From Sphingopyxis sp. H053 (GTDB taxonomy: Bacteria; Pseudomonadota; Alphaproteobacteria; Sphingomonadales; Sphingomonadaceae): DNA of 64,000 nt. The stretch covers positions 1-64,000 of the forward strand of contig NZ_LNRU01000002.1 of the NCBI RefSeq assembly GCF_001468225.1, in the 5' to 3' direction. The notes below the pieces were generated by a model. That model was not told the DNA's origin and searched no databases. It saw only the letters and a program-made list of their open reading frames with translations. The translations under genes were made by a program, and so were the position numbers. Numbering within the stretch: position 1 is the stretch's first letter; each line of letters begins with the position of its first letter. This document shows, one piece after another, positions 34,815-43,891 of this stretch.

Positions 34815-35648
34815 TCAGTTGATGGGGAGGAAGTCGCGCGCATATTCATCCTTCACGGCTTTGACGAGCGCACCCGTTACCGGCACGTTGATCTTGTAGC
34901 TCCCCTCGGCGTATGGGCCGACCTCATAGGGCGCGATCGCGATTGTCATGCGGTCGAGGTAGCGGCCGTCCGAAGAGCCGAGCCACACCGTCTGTGCCGA
35001 CGCCGGCGGGCATTTGCCGAACGGGCTGTCGGGCGCCTCGTCGGCCATTATCCCCTTCGCGGCCTTCGCGCGCTTGATGCCGGCGCAGAATGGCTCGCGG
35101 ATCGCGGTGTCGAACGCCTCACTGCTTTGAAACAGGTCGAGCGGCTTCAGCTGCTTGCGCCGGTTGCGGTCCCAGATCAGCGTGTCGAAGGTCTGCATGC
35201 CGTGTGCGCCGCCGGTATAGGTCTCGATCTCGGCCGAGAGGCTGAGGAAACGCGGTGTGCTGGTCACGCGTTGCCAAGTCTGGCGATGGCTATGCGCGCG
35301 ATACGGATAGTCGCCTTTCTCGGCGGCCGCCTCGTCGCGCTGCGCGGCGGCGATCAACGCCTCACGCTTCGCCTCCCGGTCGCTGTCGAGCGCCTTGGCG
35401 AGTTCGGGGATCTGGGCGGCTTCTTTAGGATAAGCATAAACGAACTCGATCAGGTCGTTGCTTTCGGTGACGTTCGACGCGGGCGCACCCTTCGCCGCTT
35501 CGTCGGCGGCGGCGCTGGACGGCGCGCCGGGCACCGACGCGGCCGCCACTTTTTCCGCCTTCGTCGGCTTGTCGTCGGAACAACCCGCCAGCAGCAGCGC
35601 GCCGGCAAGGATCGAAGTGGCATTTCGCCAGGATGCGTTGATCGTCAT
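34815..35648 (-). CDS. DUF3298/DUF4163 (RsiV-like) lipoprotein
   Basis: 277 residues. A lipoprotein signal (LAGALLLAGC) is followed by an Ala/Ser-rich linker and a DUF4163-DUF3298 domain pair, shown by ETYTGGAHGMQTFDTLIWD and YEVGPYAEGSYKINVP. This domain type occurs in PdaC and in RsiV-like lysozyme-binding proteins of the envelope. The ATG at 35648 is the start used; it diverges from the aminopeptidase gene 55 bases away. Role unknown. Confidence 0.85.
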   Translation of the reverse strand: MTINASWRNATSILAGALLLAGCSDDKPTKAEKVAAASVPGAPSSAAADEAAKGAPASNVTESNDLIEFVYAYPKEAAQIPELAKALDSDREAKREALIAAAQRDEAAAEKGDYPYRAHSHRQTWQRVTSTPRFLSLSAEIETYTGGAHGMQTFDTLIWDRNRRKQLKPLDLFQSSEAFDTAIREPFCAGIKRAKAAKGIMADEAPDSPFGKCPPASAQTVWLGSSDGRYLDRMTIAIAPYEVGPYAEGSYKINVPVTGALVKAVKDEYARDFLPIN

Positions 35649-35703
35649 CCAGACATAACGCCGGGAATCGACAAAATATCCCGCGCGGCCTAGCACCGCG
35701 TGC

Positions 35704-37107
35704 ATGACCGACTATTCCGATCTGATCCAGCCCGACAAGGGACAGGACGCGCGCCCGATCCATCTCGTCGACAAGAAGGGCTATGACGAGTGGCTGAAGG
35801 GCCGCAGCGCCCGCGAACGCGCGCATCTTGCCGCGGTCGGTTTCAAACCCGATGCCTTTGTCCACGCGATCCTGCCGGGGGACGATCCCGAAAAATGGGC
35901 GGTCGTCACCACCGTGACGAATACCGAAAGCCTGTCGGCCTGGTGCCTCGCCAAGCTCGGGCAGATCCTGCCCGAAGGCCGTTACCGCCTCGAAGGCCAG
36001 CAGCCGGGCAAGGCTCTGTTCGGGTGGATGAGCGCGCAATATCGCTTCGACACCTATAAATCGAATCCGCCGACTAAAGGCCCGCGCGTCCTACTGACGA
36101 CCGATGTCGGTGCGATCGCGCCGATGGTTGCGGAAATGCGCGCGGTTGCGCTCGTCCGCGATCTCGTCAACACGCCCGCCGCCGACATGGGGCCCGCGGC
36201 GATCGAAAAGGCGGCCGAACGCATCGCGAAGGCGCATGGGGGCAAGCTGACCGTCACCAAGGGCGAGGCGCTCGAACAGGGCTATCCGATGATCCATGCG
36301 GTCGGCCGCGCGGCCGCCAAGCATCACGCGCCGCGGCTGATCGAGATCGAGTGGGGCAAGGACGACCATCCGCGCGTCGCGCTGGTCGGCAAGGGGATCA
36401 GCTTCGACAGCGGCGGGCTCGACATCAAGCCCGCGGCGGGAATGCGGCTCATGAAGAAGGATATGGGCGGCGCCGCGCATGTGCTCGCGCTCGCCGAACT
36501 GGTGATGGCGAGCGGGCTGCCGGTTCGCCTTCACTGCCTTGTCGCCGCGGCCGAAAATGCGATCTCGGCCGATGCTTTCCGTCCCGGAGATGTGCTGAAG
36601 AGCCGCCTGGGGCTGACGGTCGAGATCGGCAACACTGACGCGGAGGGACGGTTGGTGCTCGGCGACGCGCTCGCGAAGGCGGGCGAAGGCAAGCCCGAGC
36701 TGATCGTCGATTTCGCGACGCTGACCGGCGCCGCGCGGGTTGCGCTCGGCCCCGACCTGCCGCCGCTCTTCGCCAATGACGACACGCTTGCGGAAGCGAT
36801 GCTCGCGGGTGGGATCGACCGCGACGATCCGCTGTGGCGGATGCCGCTGTGGGATGGCTACGCCGACCTGCTCGAAACCGACATCGCCGACCTTGGCAAT
36901 GCGGGTAGTTCGCCCTTCGCCGGGACGATCACCGCGGCGCTGTTCCTGAAGCGTTTTGTCCCCGAGGGCGCCCTATGGGCGCATCTCGACACCTTCGCCT
37001 GGCGCCCTTCGGCGAAGCCGGGGCGGCCGAAAGGCGGCGCCGCGCTTGGCCTCCGCGCCGCATGGGCGATGCTCCAGGCACGCTATGACCGGCGCGGGAA
37101 AGCCTGA
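35704..37107 (+). CDS. Leucyl aminopeptidase family protein (M17)
   Basis: 467-residue M17 metallopeptidase. It contains GKGISFDSGGLDIKP with the two-metal ligands, the active loop MKKDMGGAA, and the family signature NTDAEGRLVL at about residue 310. M17 enzymes form cytoplasmic hexamers that release N-terminal residues from peptides. The N-terminal domain differs from E. coli PepA, as in the shorter alphaproteobacterial branch. The NlpC/P60 gene follows 85 bases later on the same strand. Confidence 0.94.
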   Translation: MTDYSDLIQPDKGQDARPIHLVDKKGYDEWLKGRSARERAHLAAVGFKPDAFVHAILPGDDPEKWAVVTTVTNTESLSAWCLAKLGQILPEGRYRLEGQQPGKALFGWMSAQYRFDTYKSNPPTKGPRVLLTTDVGAIAPMVAEMRAVALVRDLVNTPAADMGPAAIEKAAERIAKAHGGKLTVTKGEALEQGYPMIHAVGRAAAKHHAPRLIEIEWGKDDHPRVALVGKGISFDSGGLDIKPAAGMRLMKKDMGGAAHVLALAELVMASGLPVRLHCLVAAAENAISADAFRPGDVLKSRLGLTVEIGNTDAEGRLVLGDALAKAGEGKPELIVDFATLTGAARVALGPDLPPLFANDDTLAEAMLAGGIDRDDPLWRMPLWDGYADLLETDIADLGNAGSSPFAGTITAALFLKRFVPEGALWAHLDTFAWRPSAKPGRPKGGAALGLRAAWAMLQARYDRRGKA

Positions 37108-37192
37108 ACTTTCTTGATCAAGAGGGTCCTGCTGGTCTAATGGCGCGCGATTGCCCGCGGCCCGCGGAACCCAGCTTTTTACAGGACGGCAA

Positions 37193-38137
37193 GTGACATC
37201 AGAAAGTGGCGATAATTCAGCGGCAAGCCGCGTGCGCATGGGGCGTCCCGGCGCCGCGGGCGCGGGCCGCGATCGCTTTGGCCTGACCGGCACGTCGCAG
37301 AGCTTCGATCCGCGCGTCGTCGCGATCCGTCCCGATCTGGCCGATATCGCCGTCGCCGGCACGCATTTCGCGCCGCACTACGCCGCGCCGATGATGCGCA
37401 GCGGCGTGCTGCCCGGCGCATCGCTGCGCGCATCGCCGTCGGTCGACGCCGACCAGACGAGCGAGTTGCTGTTCGGCGAAGGCTTTGCCCTGCTTGACCT
37501 CACCGGCGGCTGGGCATGGGGCTATTGCCTCGCCGACCATTATGTCGGCTATCTCGCCGCCGAGGCGCTCGCCGCGCCGATCGCGCCGACGCACCGCGTC
37601 GCGATGATCGAGGCGATGCTGCACAGCGCGCCCGATGCCGCGAGCGGCGGCCCCGCCGTCCTGCCGCGCGGCGCGCTGGTGATGGGCGAGCCCGAGGGCG
37701 AATGGCTTGCGACGTCGCACGGCTATCTGCCGCTCGCGTCGCTCGTCGAAGTCGGCGTAGAGGACAACGACCCCGCCGAACTCGCCGAGCAGATGATCGG
37801 CACGCCCTATGTCTGGGGCGGCCGCACCGCGAAGGGGATCGACTGTTCGGGCCTCGCCCAGCTCGTATGGGCTGCCGCGGGGATCCAGCTGCCGCGCGAC
37901 AGCGACCTCCAGCTTGCGTCGCTCGGTGCCGACAAGGATGTCGATCCGGCGGCGCTCGCGCGCGGCGACCTCGTCTTTTTCCCCGGCCACGTCGGCATCA
38001 TGGCGGACAGCCAGACGATCATTCACGCCAGCCGACGATGGATGGCGGTGAACAGCGAACCGCTGGCCGACGTCATCGCGCGATCGGCCGCAAAGGATCA
38101 TGATCCGCCGGTGAGCGGATATAAAAGACTGCGATAA
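37193..38137 (+). CDS. NlpC/P60 cell wall hydrolase
   Basis: 314 residues from a GTG at 37193, which follows AGGACGGCAA; an ATG at 37238 is an alternative. SH3-like domains occupy about 70-190, and the NlpC/P60 cysteine peptidase domain starts at about 200 with GTPYVWGGRTAKGIDCSGLAQ (nucleophile Cys) and GHVGIM (His). Members cut gamma-D-Glu-mDAP peptide bonds in peptidoglycan. No signal peptide is clear, so it may work on recycled wall peptides in the cytoplasm, in keeping with the adjacent M17 peptidase. Confidence 0.88.
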   Translation: MTSESGDNSAASRVRMGRPGAAGAGRDRFGLTGTSQSFDPRVVAIRPDLADIAVAGTHFAPHYAAPMMRSGVLPGASLRASPSVDADQTSELLFGEGFALLDLTGGWAWGYCLADHYVGYLAAEALAAPIAPTHRVAMIEAMLHSAPDAASGGPAVLPRGALVMGEPEGEWLATSHGYLPLASLVEVGVEDNDPAELAEQMIGTPYVWGGRTAKGIDCSGLAQLVWAAAGIQLPRDSDLQLASLGADKDVDPAALARGDLVFFPGHVGIMADSQTIIHASRRWMAVNSEPLADVIARSAAKDHDPPVSGYKRLR

Positions 38138-38141
38138 CATT

Positions 38142-39068
38142 ATGACGAAAACGGTTTTCATCGACGGCGCGGCGGGTACGACGGGCCTCGAAATCGCCGA
38201 ACGCCTTGCGGGGCGGAACGAGTTCACGCTGATTGCGCTCGACGATGCGCGGCGCAAGGATGCGGCGGCGCGGCGCGAGGCGCTGAACGACGCCGATTTC
38301 GTGATCCTCTGTCTTCCCGACGATGCGGCGCGCGAGGCGGTCGCGATGATCGGCAATGATCGCACCCGGGTCATCGACGCATCGACCGCGCATCGTGTCG
38401 CGCCGGGCTGGGTTTATGGCTTCCCCGAAGTCAGCGGCCACGACGCCGTTGCGGAGGCCGCGCGCGTGTCGAACCCGGGCTGCTATTCGACGGGCTTCAT
38501 CGCGCTGGTCGCACCGCTCGTGCAGGCGGGCCTGCTTCCCGCCGACTGGCCCTATATCTGCCATGCGGTCAGCGGCTATTCGGGCGGCGGCAAGGCGCTG
38601 ATCGAGCGCTTCGAGGAGGACCCGGACATCGCGTGGCGCGGCTATGCGCTGGCACTCGGCCACAAACATGTGCCCGAGATGCAGGCTCGGTGCGGGCTTG
38701 CGATCGGTCCGCTGTTTTCGCCCGCGGTGATCGCGGCGCATCGCGGGATGGTGGTCGAGGTTCCGTTGCCGCTGAATGCCATGCCCGGTGCCGCGTCGCC
38801 CGACGCGCTGCGCGCGGCGCTCGCCGATTTCTATGGCGCGAGCCCGATCGTCGTTATGGGCGAGGCGCCGGCGGACGGCGAAATCCTCCTCCGCGCATCG
38901 GATGCGGGCGATGACCGGATCGAGCTGTTCGTCTTCGCCAATGGCGATGCCAGCCAGGCACGCCTCGTCGCGCGGCTCGACAATCTGGGCAAGGGCGCGA
39001 GCGGCGCGTGCGTCCAGAATCTCAATATCATGGCGGGATTGCCCGAAACCGCGGGCCTGCGAATCTAG
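38142..39068 (+). CDS. argC: N-acetyl-gamma-glutamyl-phosphate reductase (short type)
   Basis: Third step of arginine synthesis: NADPH reduction of N-acetylglutamyl phosphate. 308 residues places it in the shorter ArgC type 2 group. It has VFIDGAAGTTGLEIAERL at the start, catalytic Cys114 in SNPGCYSTGFIAL, and HAVSGYSGGGKALIE. It starts four bases after the NlpC/P60 stop and could be cotranscribed, though the functions are unrelated. Confidence 0.95.
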   Translation: MTKTVFIDGAAGTTGLEIAERLAGRNEFTLIALDDARRKDAAARREALNDADFVILCLPDDAAREAVAMIGNDRTRVIDASTAHRVAPGWVYGFPEVSGHDAVAEAARVSNPGCYSTGFIALVAPLVQAGLLPADWPYICHAVSGYSGGGKALIERFEEDPDIAWRGYALALGHKHVPEMQARCGLAIGPLFSPAVIAAHRGMVVEVPLPLNAMPGAASPDALRAALADFYGASPIVVMGEAPADGEILLRASDAGDDRIELFVFANGDASQARLVARLDNLGKGASGACVQNLNIMAGLPETAGLRI

Positions 39069-39071
39069 GAC

Positions 39072-39287
39072 TCAGTGCACCGTGTCGAGGATGTCCTCGA
39101 TCGACAAATAGGTGATCAGCCGCTCGATCTGGCGCCAGCGGGCGAAATGGACGTGGTTGCCGAGCACGCGATACTGCTCGGCGCGCGCTGCGGCGGCAAA
39201 GCCCGCTTCTTCGCCATGCATGCTGATCAGCGCATGGGCATCCTCGACCGCATCGCGGTCGGTGAGAAAGGGTGCTGGCAGGTGCAT
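39072..39287 (-). CDS. Small conserved protein, DUF6961-like
   Basis: 71 residues with the pattern DRDAVEDAHALISMHGEEAGFAAAARA and NHVHFARWRQIERLI. It is a small sphingomonad family of unknown function, which I believe is DUF6961. It is convergent with argC, stop codons three bases apart. Confidence 0.75.
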   Translation of the reverse strand: MHLPAPFLTDRDAVEDAHALISMHGEEAGFAAAARAEQYRVLGNHVHFARWRQIERLITYLSIEDILDTVH

Positions 39288-39460
39288 CGAATTCCTGGTC
39301 CGTTACGTCGAGTGCATCTCCTAACGCACGCCCCTCACTGCGTCGTTCCCAACCGTGATGAACAATTGGGTAAGGTTAATTCAAAAGGCTCGACGGTTAA
39401 CCCTTCGCGTGCCGATTCAAGCCCCTTTGACGCCGCGCTTTGCCCGTGTAGACAGGCGCC

Positions 39461-40804
39461 ATGCGCAAGATCCTGAAATATGCCGCCCTCGCCCTGTTGC
39501 TGCTGCTGATTGTCGGCGGCATCACATTATACGTCATGTCGCGCCCTGATGTGGCGCGCTTCTCGACCGCCGAGCTCAGCGGGCGGGTGCCGGTGATGGC
39601 GTCGCAAAAGACCGAGAGCTTCCCGACGGTGAACGTACCCGAGGCGACGAGCTGGCCCGCAGGCCAGGCGCCGCGCGCGGCGCAGGGGCTGACGGTCGCC
39701 CGCTTTGCCGAAGGGCTCGACCATCCGCGGACGATGCTGGTGCTGCCGAACGGCGATGTCCTCGTGGCGGAATCGCAGAGCCCGCCGCGCAAGGATGGCG
39801 GCGTGCAGGGCGCGGTCATGAAGAATCTGATGGGCAAGGGCGGCACGGGCCGGAAACCTTCGGCGAACCGCATCACCCTGCTCCGCGACGCCGATGGCGA
39901 CGGCAAGGCCGAGGTGAAGACGGCCTATATCACGGGGCTCAATTCGCCTTATGGCATGGCGCTGGTCGGCAGCACGCTGTACGTCGCGAACACCGACGCG
40001 CTGCTCGCCTTCCCCTATGTGGCGGGCGAGACGAAGATGAGCGGCAAGCCCACCAAGCTCGTCGACCTGCCCGCGAAGGGCACCAACCGCCATTGGACCA
40101 AGAGCCTCGCGGTTGCACCCAACGGATGGCTCTACATCGGCGTCGGCGCGGATTCCAATATCGGCGAAGCGGGCATGAACCGCGAGTTCCGCCGCGCCAG
40201 CGTGCTCGAGGTGCGGCCCGAGAATAAATATATGCGCACCTTCGCGGCGGGCATCCGCAACCCCGTCGGCCTCAATTTCTATCCCGGCAGCGACCGGCTG
40301 TGGACCGTCGTCAACGAGCGTGACATGCTCGGCAGCGATCTGGTCCCCGACTATCTGACTGACGTCACCGAAGGCGATTTTTATGGCTGGCCCTGGTATT
40401 ATTGGGGCGGTTACGTCGACCCGCGGGTCGAGCCCGAGGCCGAGGATCGGCGCCAGTACGTCAAGCGTCCCGAATATGGGCTGGGGGCGCATACCGCGCC
40501 GCTCGGCTTCACCTTTACCCAGGGCCTCGACCTTGGCGATCGTTGGGCGAACGGTGCGTTGATCGCGCTGCACGGGTCGTGGAACCGCGAGCCCGTTGCG
40601 GGGTACAGCGTCGTGTTCGTCAAGTTCGGTGCCAATGGCAAGCCGGTCGACGCACTGCCCGTCACCTTGCTCGACCAGTTCCTCGGCAAGGACGGCAAGA
40701 CGACGCGTGGCCGCCCGGCCGACGTCAAGGTCGCGAAGGACGGCAGCGCGCTGGTCGCCGACGACACCGGCGGGGTGATCTGGCGGGTCGCGAAGGCGGG
40801 GTAG
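39461..40804 (+). CDS. PQQ-type sorbosone dehydrogenase family protein
   Basis: 447 residues with one N-terminal membrane anchor (about 7-27). The rest is a six-bladed propeller of the soluble glucose/sorbosone dehydrogenase family: GLDHPRTMLVLPNGDVLVAES, GLNSPYGMAL, GTNRHWTKSLAVAPNGWLYIGVGADSN, and FAAGIRNPVGLNF followed by LIALHGSWNREPV. The enzymes oxidise sugars or aldoses with PQQ in the periplasm. Sugar substrate and true PQQ use are not shown by the sequence. It stands alone, followed by a family C repeat. Confidence 0.9.
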   Translation: MRKILKYAALALLLLLIVGGITLYVMSRPDVARFSTAELSGRVPVMASQKTESFPTVNVPEATSWPAGQAPRAAQGLTVARFAEGLDHPRTMLVLPNGDVLVAESQSPPRKDGGVQGAVMKNLMGKGGTGRKPSANRITLLRDADGDGKAEVKTAYITGLNSPYGMALVGSTLYVANTDALLAFPYVAGETKMSGKPTKLVDLPAKGTNRHWTKSLAVAPNGWLYIGVGADSNIGEAGMNREFRRASVLEVRPENKYMRTFAAGIRNPVGLNFYPGSDRLWTVVNERDMLGSDLVPDYLTDVTEGDFYGWPWYYWGGYVDPRVEPEAEDRRQYVKRPEYGLGAHTAPLGFTFTQGLDLGDRWANGALIALHGSWNREPVAGYSVVFVKFGANGKPVDALPVTLLDQFLGKDGKTTRGRPADVKVAKDGSALVADDTGGVIWRVAKAG

Positions 40805-40810
40805 CTGATT

Positions 40811-40887
40811 TCGTCATCCCAGCGAAAGCTGGGATCGCCAACGGTCAAACGGAACGATAGCGGCCCCAGCTTTCGCTGGGGCGACGA
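40811..40887. repeat. Family C palindromic repeat, copy C4
   Basis: TCGTCAtcccagcgaaagct to the inverse arm ending GCGACGA, between the convergent dehydrogenase gene and dnaN. The core uses agcgaaagct/agctttcgct instead of the usual gcgaaagc arms. Confidence 0.85.
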
Positions 40888-40890
40888 AAA

Positions 40891-42006
40891 CTACACCCGC
40901 ATCGGCATCAGCACGTAGAGCGCCGGGCTCTTTTCGCTTTCGCGGATCAGCGTCGGGGCGTTGGCGTCGGCGAGGTGGAGTTCGACCGTGTCGCCGTCGA
41001 CCTGGCCGAGGATGTCGCTGAGGTAGCGGGCGTTGAAGCCGATCTCCATCGCGTCGCTGTCATAAGACGCCGCAACCTCTTCGGCGGCGGTGCCGTTTTC
41101 GGGGCTGGTCACCGACAGGGTGATGCGGTCCTTGTCGAGGCCGACCTTGACCGCGCGGGTCTTTTCGCTGGCGATCGTCGAGACGCGGTCGACGCCCTGG
41201 TACAGGCTCTTCGGATCGACCTTGAGCAGCTTGTCGTTCGCGGTCGGGATGACGCGGCTGTAGTCGGGGAAGGTTCCGTCGATCAGCTTCGAGGTCAGGA
41301 TCGCGTTGCCGAGCTGGAAGCGGACCTTCGACGCCGACAGGCTGATTTCGACATTGCCTTCGGCCTCGTCGAGCAGCTTGCGGATTTCGGTGACGCATTT
41401 GCGCGGCACGATGACGTCGGGCATCGACGACGCGCCGTCGGGGCGCGTGACGGTGTAGCGCGCGAGGCGGTGGCCGTCGGTCGCCGCGGCCTTGAGCACC
41501 GGACCCGACGCATCCTCGGCCACGTGCAGGAAGATGCCGTTGAGGTAGTAGCGTGTTTCCTCGGTCGAGATCGCGAAGCGCGTCTTGTCGATGATCTGGA
41601 TCAGCTCGGCGACGGGCAGTTCGAAATTGGTCGGCAGGTCGCCTTCGGCGATCACCGGGAAATCGTCGCGCGGCAACGTCGGCAGGTTGAAGTTCGAGCG
41701 GCCGGCCTTGACCTGCATCTTGCCCTCGGCCGCGGCGAGGCTGACCTCGGCGCCTTCGGGCAGCTTGCGGGCGATTTCGAAGAGGGTGTGCGCCGACACG
41801 GTGGTCGTGCCCGCCGTCTCGACCTTGGCCGCGATCGTTTCGACGACCTGCAAGTCGAGGTCGGTCGCCATCAATTTCAGCTGGCCCGACGCATCGGCTT
41901 CGATCAGCACGTTCGAGAGGATCGGGATGGTATTGCGCCGTTCGACCACCGACTGGACGTGGCCGAGGCTCTTCAACAACACTGCGCGTTCGATCGTCGC
42001 TTTCAT
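40891..42006 (-). CDS. dnaN: DNA polymerase III subunit beta (sliding clamp)
   Basis: The ring-shaped clamp that tethers DNA polymerase III to DNA. 371 residues in three similar domains, with typical blocks MKATIERAVLLKSLGHVQSVVERR at the start, GRSNFNLPTLPRDDFP, ATDGHRLARY and the end PTLIRESEKSPALYVLMPMRV. The ATG at 42006 is the family start; the open frame continues upstream over the divergent gene. As in many alphaproteobacteria, dnaN is not next to dnaA or recF. Confidence 0.97.
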   Translation of the reverse strand: MKATIERAVLLKSLGHVQSVVERRNTIPILSNVLIEADASGQLKLMATDLDLQVVETIAAKVETAGTTTVSAHTLFEIARKLPEGAEVSLAAAEGKMQVKAGRSNFNLPTLPRDDFPVIAEGDLPTNFELPVAELIQIIDKTRFAISTEETRYYLNGIFLHVAEDASGPVLKAAATDGHRLARYTVTRPDGASSMPDVIVPRKCVTEIRKLLDEAEGNVEISLSASKVRFQLGNAILTSKLIDGTFPDYSRVIPTANDKLLKVDPKSLYQGVDRVSTIASEKTRAVKVGLDKDRITLSVTSPENGTAAEEVAASYDSDAMEIGFNARYLSDILGQVDGDTVELHLADANAPTLIRESEKSPALYVLMPMRV

Positions 42007-42176
42007 TCTAAATCCGCCATCCCTGTGTTTCGCGGGAAAAGTCCCTTGGGGACAGACCATCGGAGGCGATTCGCACCCCGATTCCGGCCCCTGAAAATGT
42101 CCACCTTCCTTAACGCACGGTGCGGCACGTGCAAGCCATGCTTGCAATGCTCCCCCAATCGCGCAAACGAGGATCG

Positions 42177-42674
42177 ATGCGGCGCTGGGCCTCCTTTTTC
42201 CTGATAGCGACGGCGATGCCCGCGGTGGCGCTGGCGGCCAGCCCCACGGCGCTCGGCATTTTCGATGGCTGGGGCGCGTTTCGCGATCCGGCGACCCCGC
42301 GCTGCTACGCGCTCGCCGCGCCGTCGGCGACGATCGGGACGCCAAAGGTCAAAGCCTATGCCAGCGTCGGATATTGGCCAAAGTCGCGCATTCGCGGGCA
42401 ATTTTACGTCCGCCTGTCGAAAGAGCGTGCGCCCGGACGCGAACTGCGCCTGACGATCGGCGGTCGCCGCTTCATCCTGACCGGCAACGGCGCGCACGGC
42501 TGGGCCGGCGACCCGCGCATGGACGCCGCGATCGTCGCCGCGATGCGATCGGCACCGAGCATGAGCATCGAGAGCGGGACCGCGACGGGCGGCGCGATCG
42601 CCGACACCTACCGGCTGCGCGGCGCCGCAACCGCGATTGACGCGGCGGCGCTGGGGTGTGCCAAGCTGCGCTGA
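42177..42674 (+). CDS. Secreted protein with IalB-like pattern
   Basis: 165 residues. A signal peptide (RRWASFFLIATAMPAVALAA) is followed by GIFDGWGAFRDPATPRCYALAAP and KAYASVGYWP, which recall the invasion associated locus B (IalB) family fold. The resemblance is weak in the C-terminal half, so this is a hypothetical secreted protein with low-confidence family assignment. It is divergent from dnaN; GAGG precedes the ATG at 42177. Confidence 0.65.
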   Translation: MRRWASFFLIATAMPAVALAASPTALGIFDGWGAFRDPATPRCYALAAPSATIGTPKVKAYASVGYWPKSRIRGQFYVRLSKERAPGRELRLTIGGRRFILTGNGAHGWAGDPRMDAAIVAAMRSAPSMSIESGTATGGAIADTYRLRGAATAIDAAALGCAKLR

Positions 42675-42682
42675 GGCGGTTT

Positions 42683-42722
42683 GAAGAAGTGGCGGATTTC
42701 TGCGCAACTTCACTCGCGATTC
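42683..42722 (-). repeat. Family F direct repeat, copy F3
   Basis: Read on the minus strand, gaatcgcgagtgaagttgcg followed by cagaaatccgccacttcttc, matching F1 and F2. It flanks family B copy B6. Confidence 0.75.
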
Positions 42723-42730
42723 GCAAATCT

Positions 42731-42808
42731 TCGTCATCCCGGACTTGATCCGGGATCCATGCGAGGCATCTGCGGAAGCTGGACCCCGGATCAAGTCCGG
42801 GGTGACGA
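42731..42808. repeat. Family B palindromic repeat, copy B6
   Basis: TCGTCAtcccggacttgatc to an inverse arm ending TGACGA, in the 332-base gap between the IalB-like and racemase genes. It is flanked on both sides by family F copies in direct orientation, the same layout as at 27.4 kb. Nothing else is evident in the gap. Confidence 0.88.
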
Positions 42809-42831
42809 AGTAAGAGGAAAAGGCGTTTCCG

Positions 42832-42869
42832 CGAAACGGCGGAAAACTGCGCAACTTCACTCGCAAATC
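42832..42869 (-). repeat. Family F direct repeat, copy F4
   Basis: Read on the minus strand, gatttgcgagtgaagttgcg followed by cagttttccgccgtttcg. Same orientation as F3, on the other side of B6. Confidence 0.75.
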
Positions 42870-43006
42870 GCATTTCATCGCGCGCGTTGGAGGGCGCGGA
42901 AGGGTGCCTGTAGCGGTTAGGAGGAAAGCTGCGTCGCTGGTCATCGCCCGGCACGCTAAATCGGCGCAATATTGTAGGACAGCGGTTTATGGATGGAGCT
43001 GACAAG

Positions 43007-43696
43007 ATGAAGACAATCGGCCTGATTGGCGGTTTGAGCTGGGAAAGCTCGGCCCAATATTACCGGCTGCTCAACGAGGGCGTGCGGGCGCGGCTGGGCG
43101 GGCTGCATTCGGCGCGCATCCTGCTGCTGTCGCTCGATTTCGCGCCCATCGCCGAATTGCAGGCGAGCGGCGACTGGGATGTGCTCGATCGCCAGATGGC
43201 GGACGCCGCCCGTTCCTTGACGGCGGGCGGAGCCGAACTGCTCTTGATCTGCGCGAATACAATGCACCTGTGCGCCGAGGCGGTCGAGGCGGCGGCGCCG
43301 GTGCCGCTTCTCCACATCGCCGACCCCGCGATCGCAGCGGTCCAGGCGGCGGGCTTTTCGCGCGTCGGGTTGCTCGGCACGGCCTTCACGATGGAAAAGC
43401 CCTTCTATACCGCGCGCATGGCGGCGGCGGGTATCGAGGCGATGATCCCCGGCGACGCCGATCGCGCGATCGTCCACAGCATCATCTATGACGAGCTGGT
43501 GCAGGGCGTGGTCCGCGACGCATCGCGCGCCGAATATCGGCGGATCATCGCCGCGCTGATTGCAGACGGCGCCGAGGCGATCGTCCTTGGGTGTACCGAA
43601 ATCATGCTGCTGGTCGGCGAAGCGGGCAGCGCGGTGCCGCTGTTCGACACGCTGGCGTTGCATGTTGATGCGGCGGTCGAGGCCGCGCTCACCTAG
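43007..43696 (+). CDS. Aspartate/glutamate racemase family protein
   Basis: 229 residues starting MKTIGLIGGLSWESSAQYYRLLNE, the typical Asp/Glu racemase opening. The two catalytic cysteines lie in LLLICANTMHLCAE and VLGCTEIMLLV, on opposite sides of the substrate. This type converts L- and D-amino acids without PLP; aspartate is the likeliest substrate by similarity to YgeA-like proteins. The ATG at 43007 lies nine bases after GGAG and is preferred to one at 42989. Confidence 0.9.
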   Translation: MKTIGLIGGLSWESSAQYYRLLNEGVRARLGGLHSARILLLSLDFAPIAELQASGDWDVLDRQMADAARSLTAGGAELLLICANTMHLCAEAVEAAAPVPLLHIADPAIAAVQAAGFSRVGLLGTAFTMEKPFYTARMAAAGIEAMIPGDADRAIVHSIIYDELVQGVVRDASRAEYRRIIAALIADGAEAIVLGCTEIMLLVGEAGSAVPLFDTLALHVDAAVEAALT

Positions 43697-43713
43697 GCTC
43701 TGGCTCTGCGATT

Positions 43714-43867
43714 CCGTCATTCCCGCGAAGGCGGGAATCCCGCTTTGACTCCGTTGGCGCTAGCAGACCGTCTTCGCGTCTTCGCGCGAAACGCTGAAAA
43801 AGCCTCAAGCAAAGGCGCGAAGAGAAGGAAGGAAAAAGCGGGATTCCCGCCTGCGCGGGAATGACGA
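43714..43867. repeat. Family C palindromic repeat with long spacer, copy C5
   Basis: CCGTCAttcccgcgaaggcg and an inverse arm ending TGACGA are separated by about 95 bases instead of the usual 15-30. The spacer contains cttcgcgtcttcgcgcgaaa and ggcgcgaagagaagg and codes for no protein. It lies between the racemase and the convergent LysR gene. Confidence 0.8.
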
Positions 43868-43891
43868 GATAAAAATCGAGAGGTGCTGACC

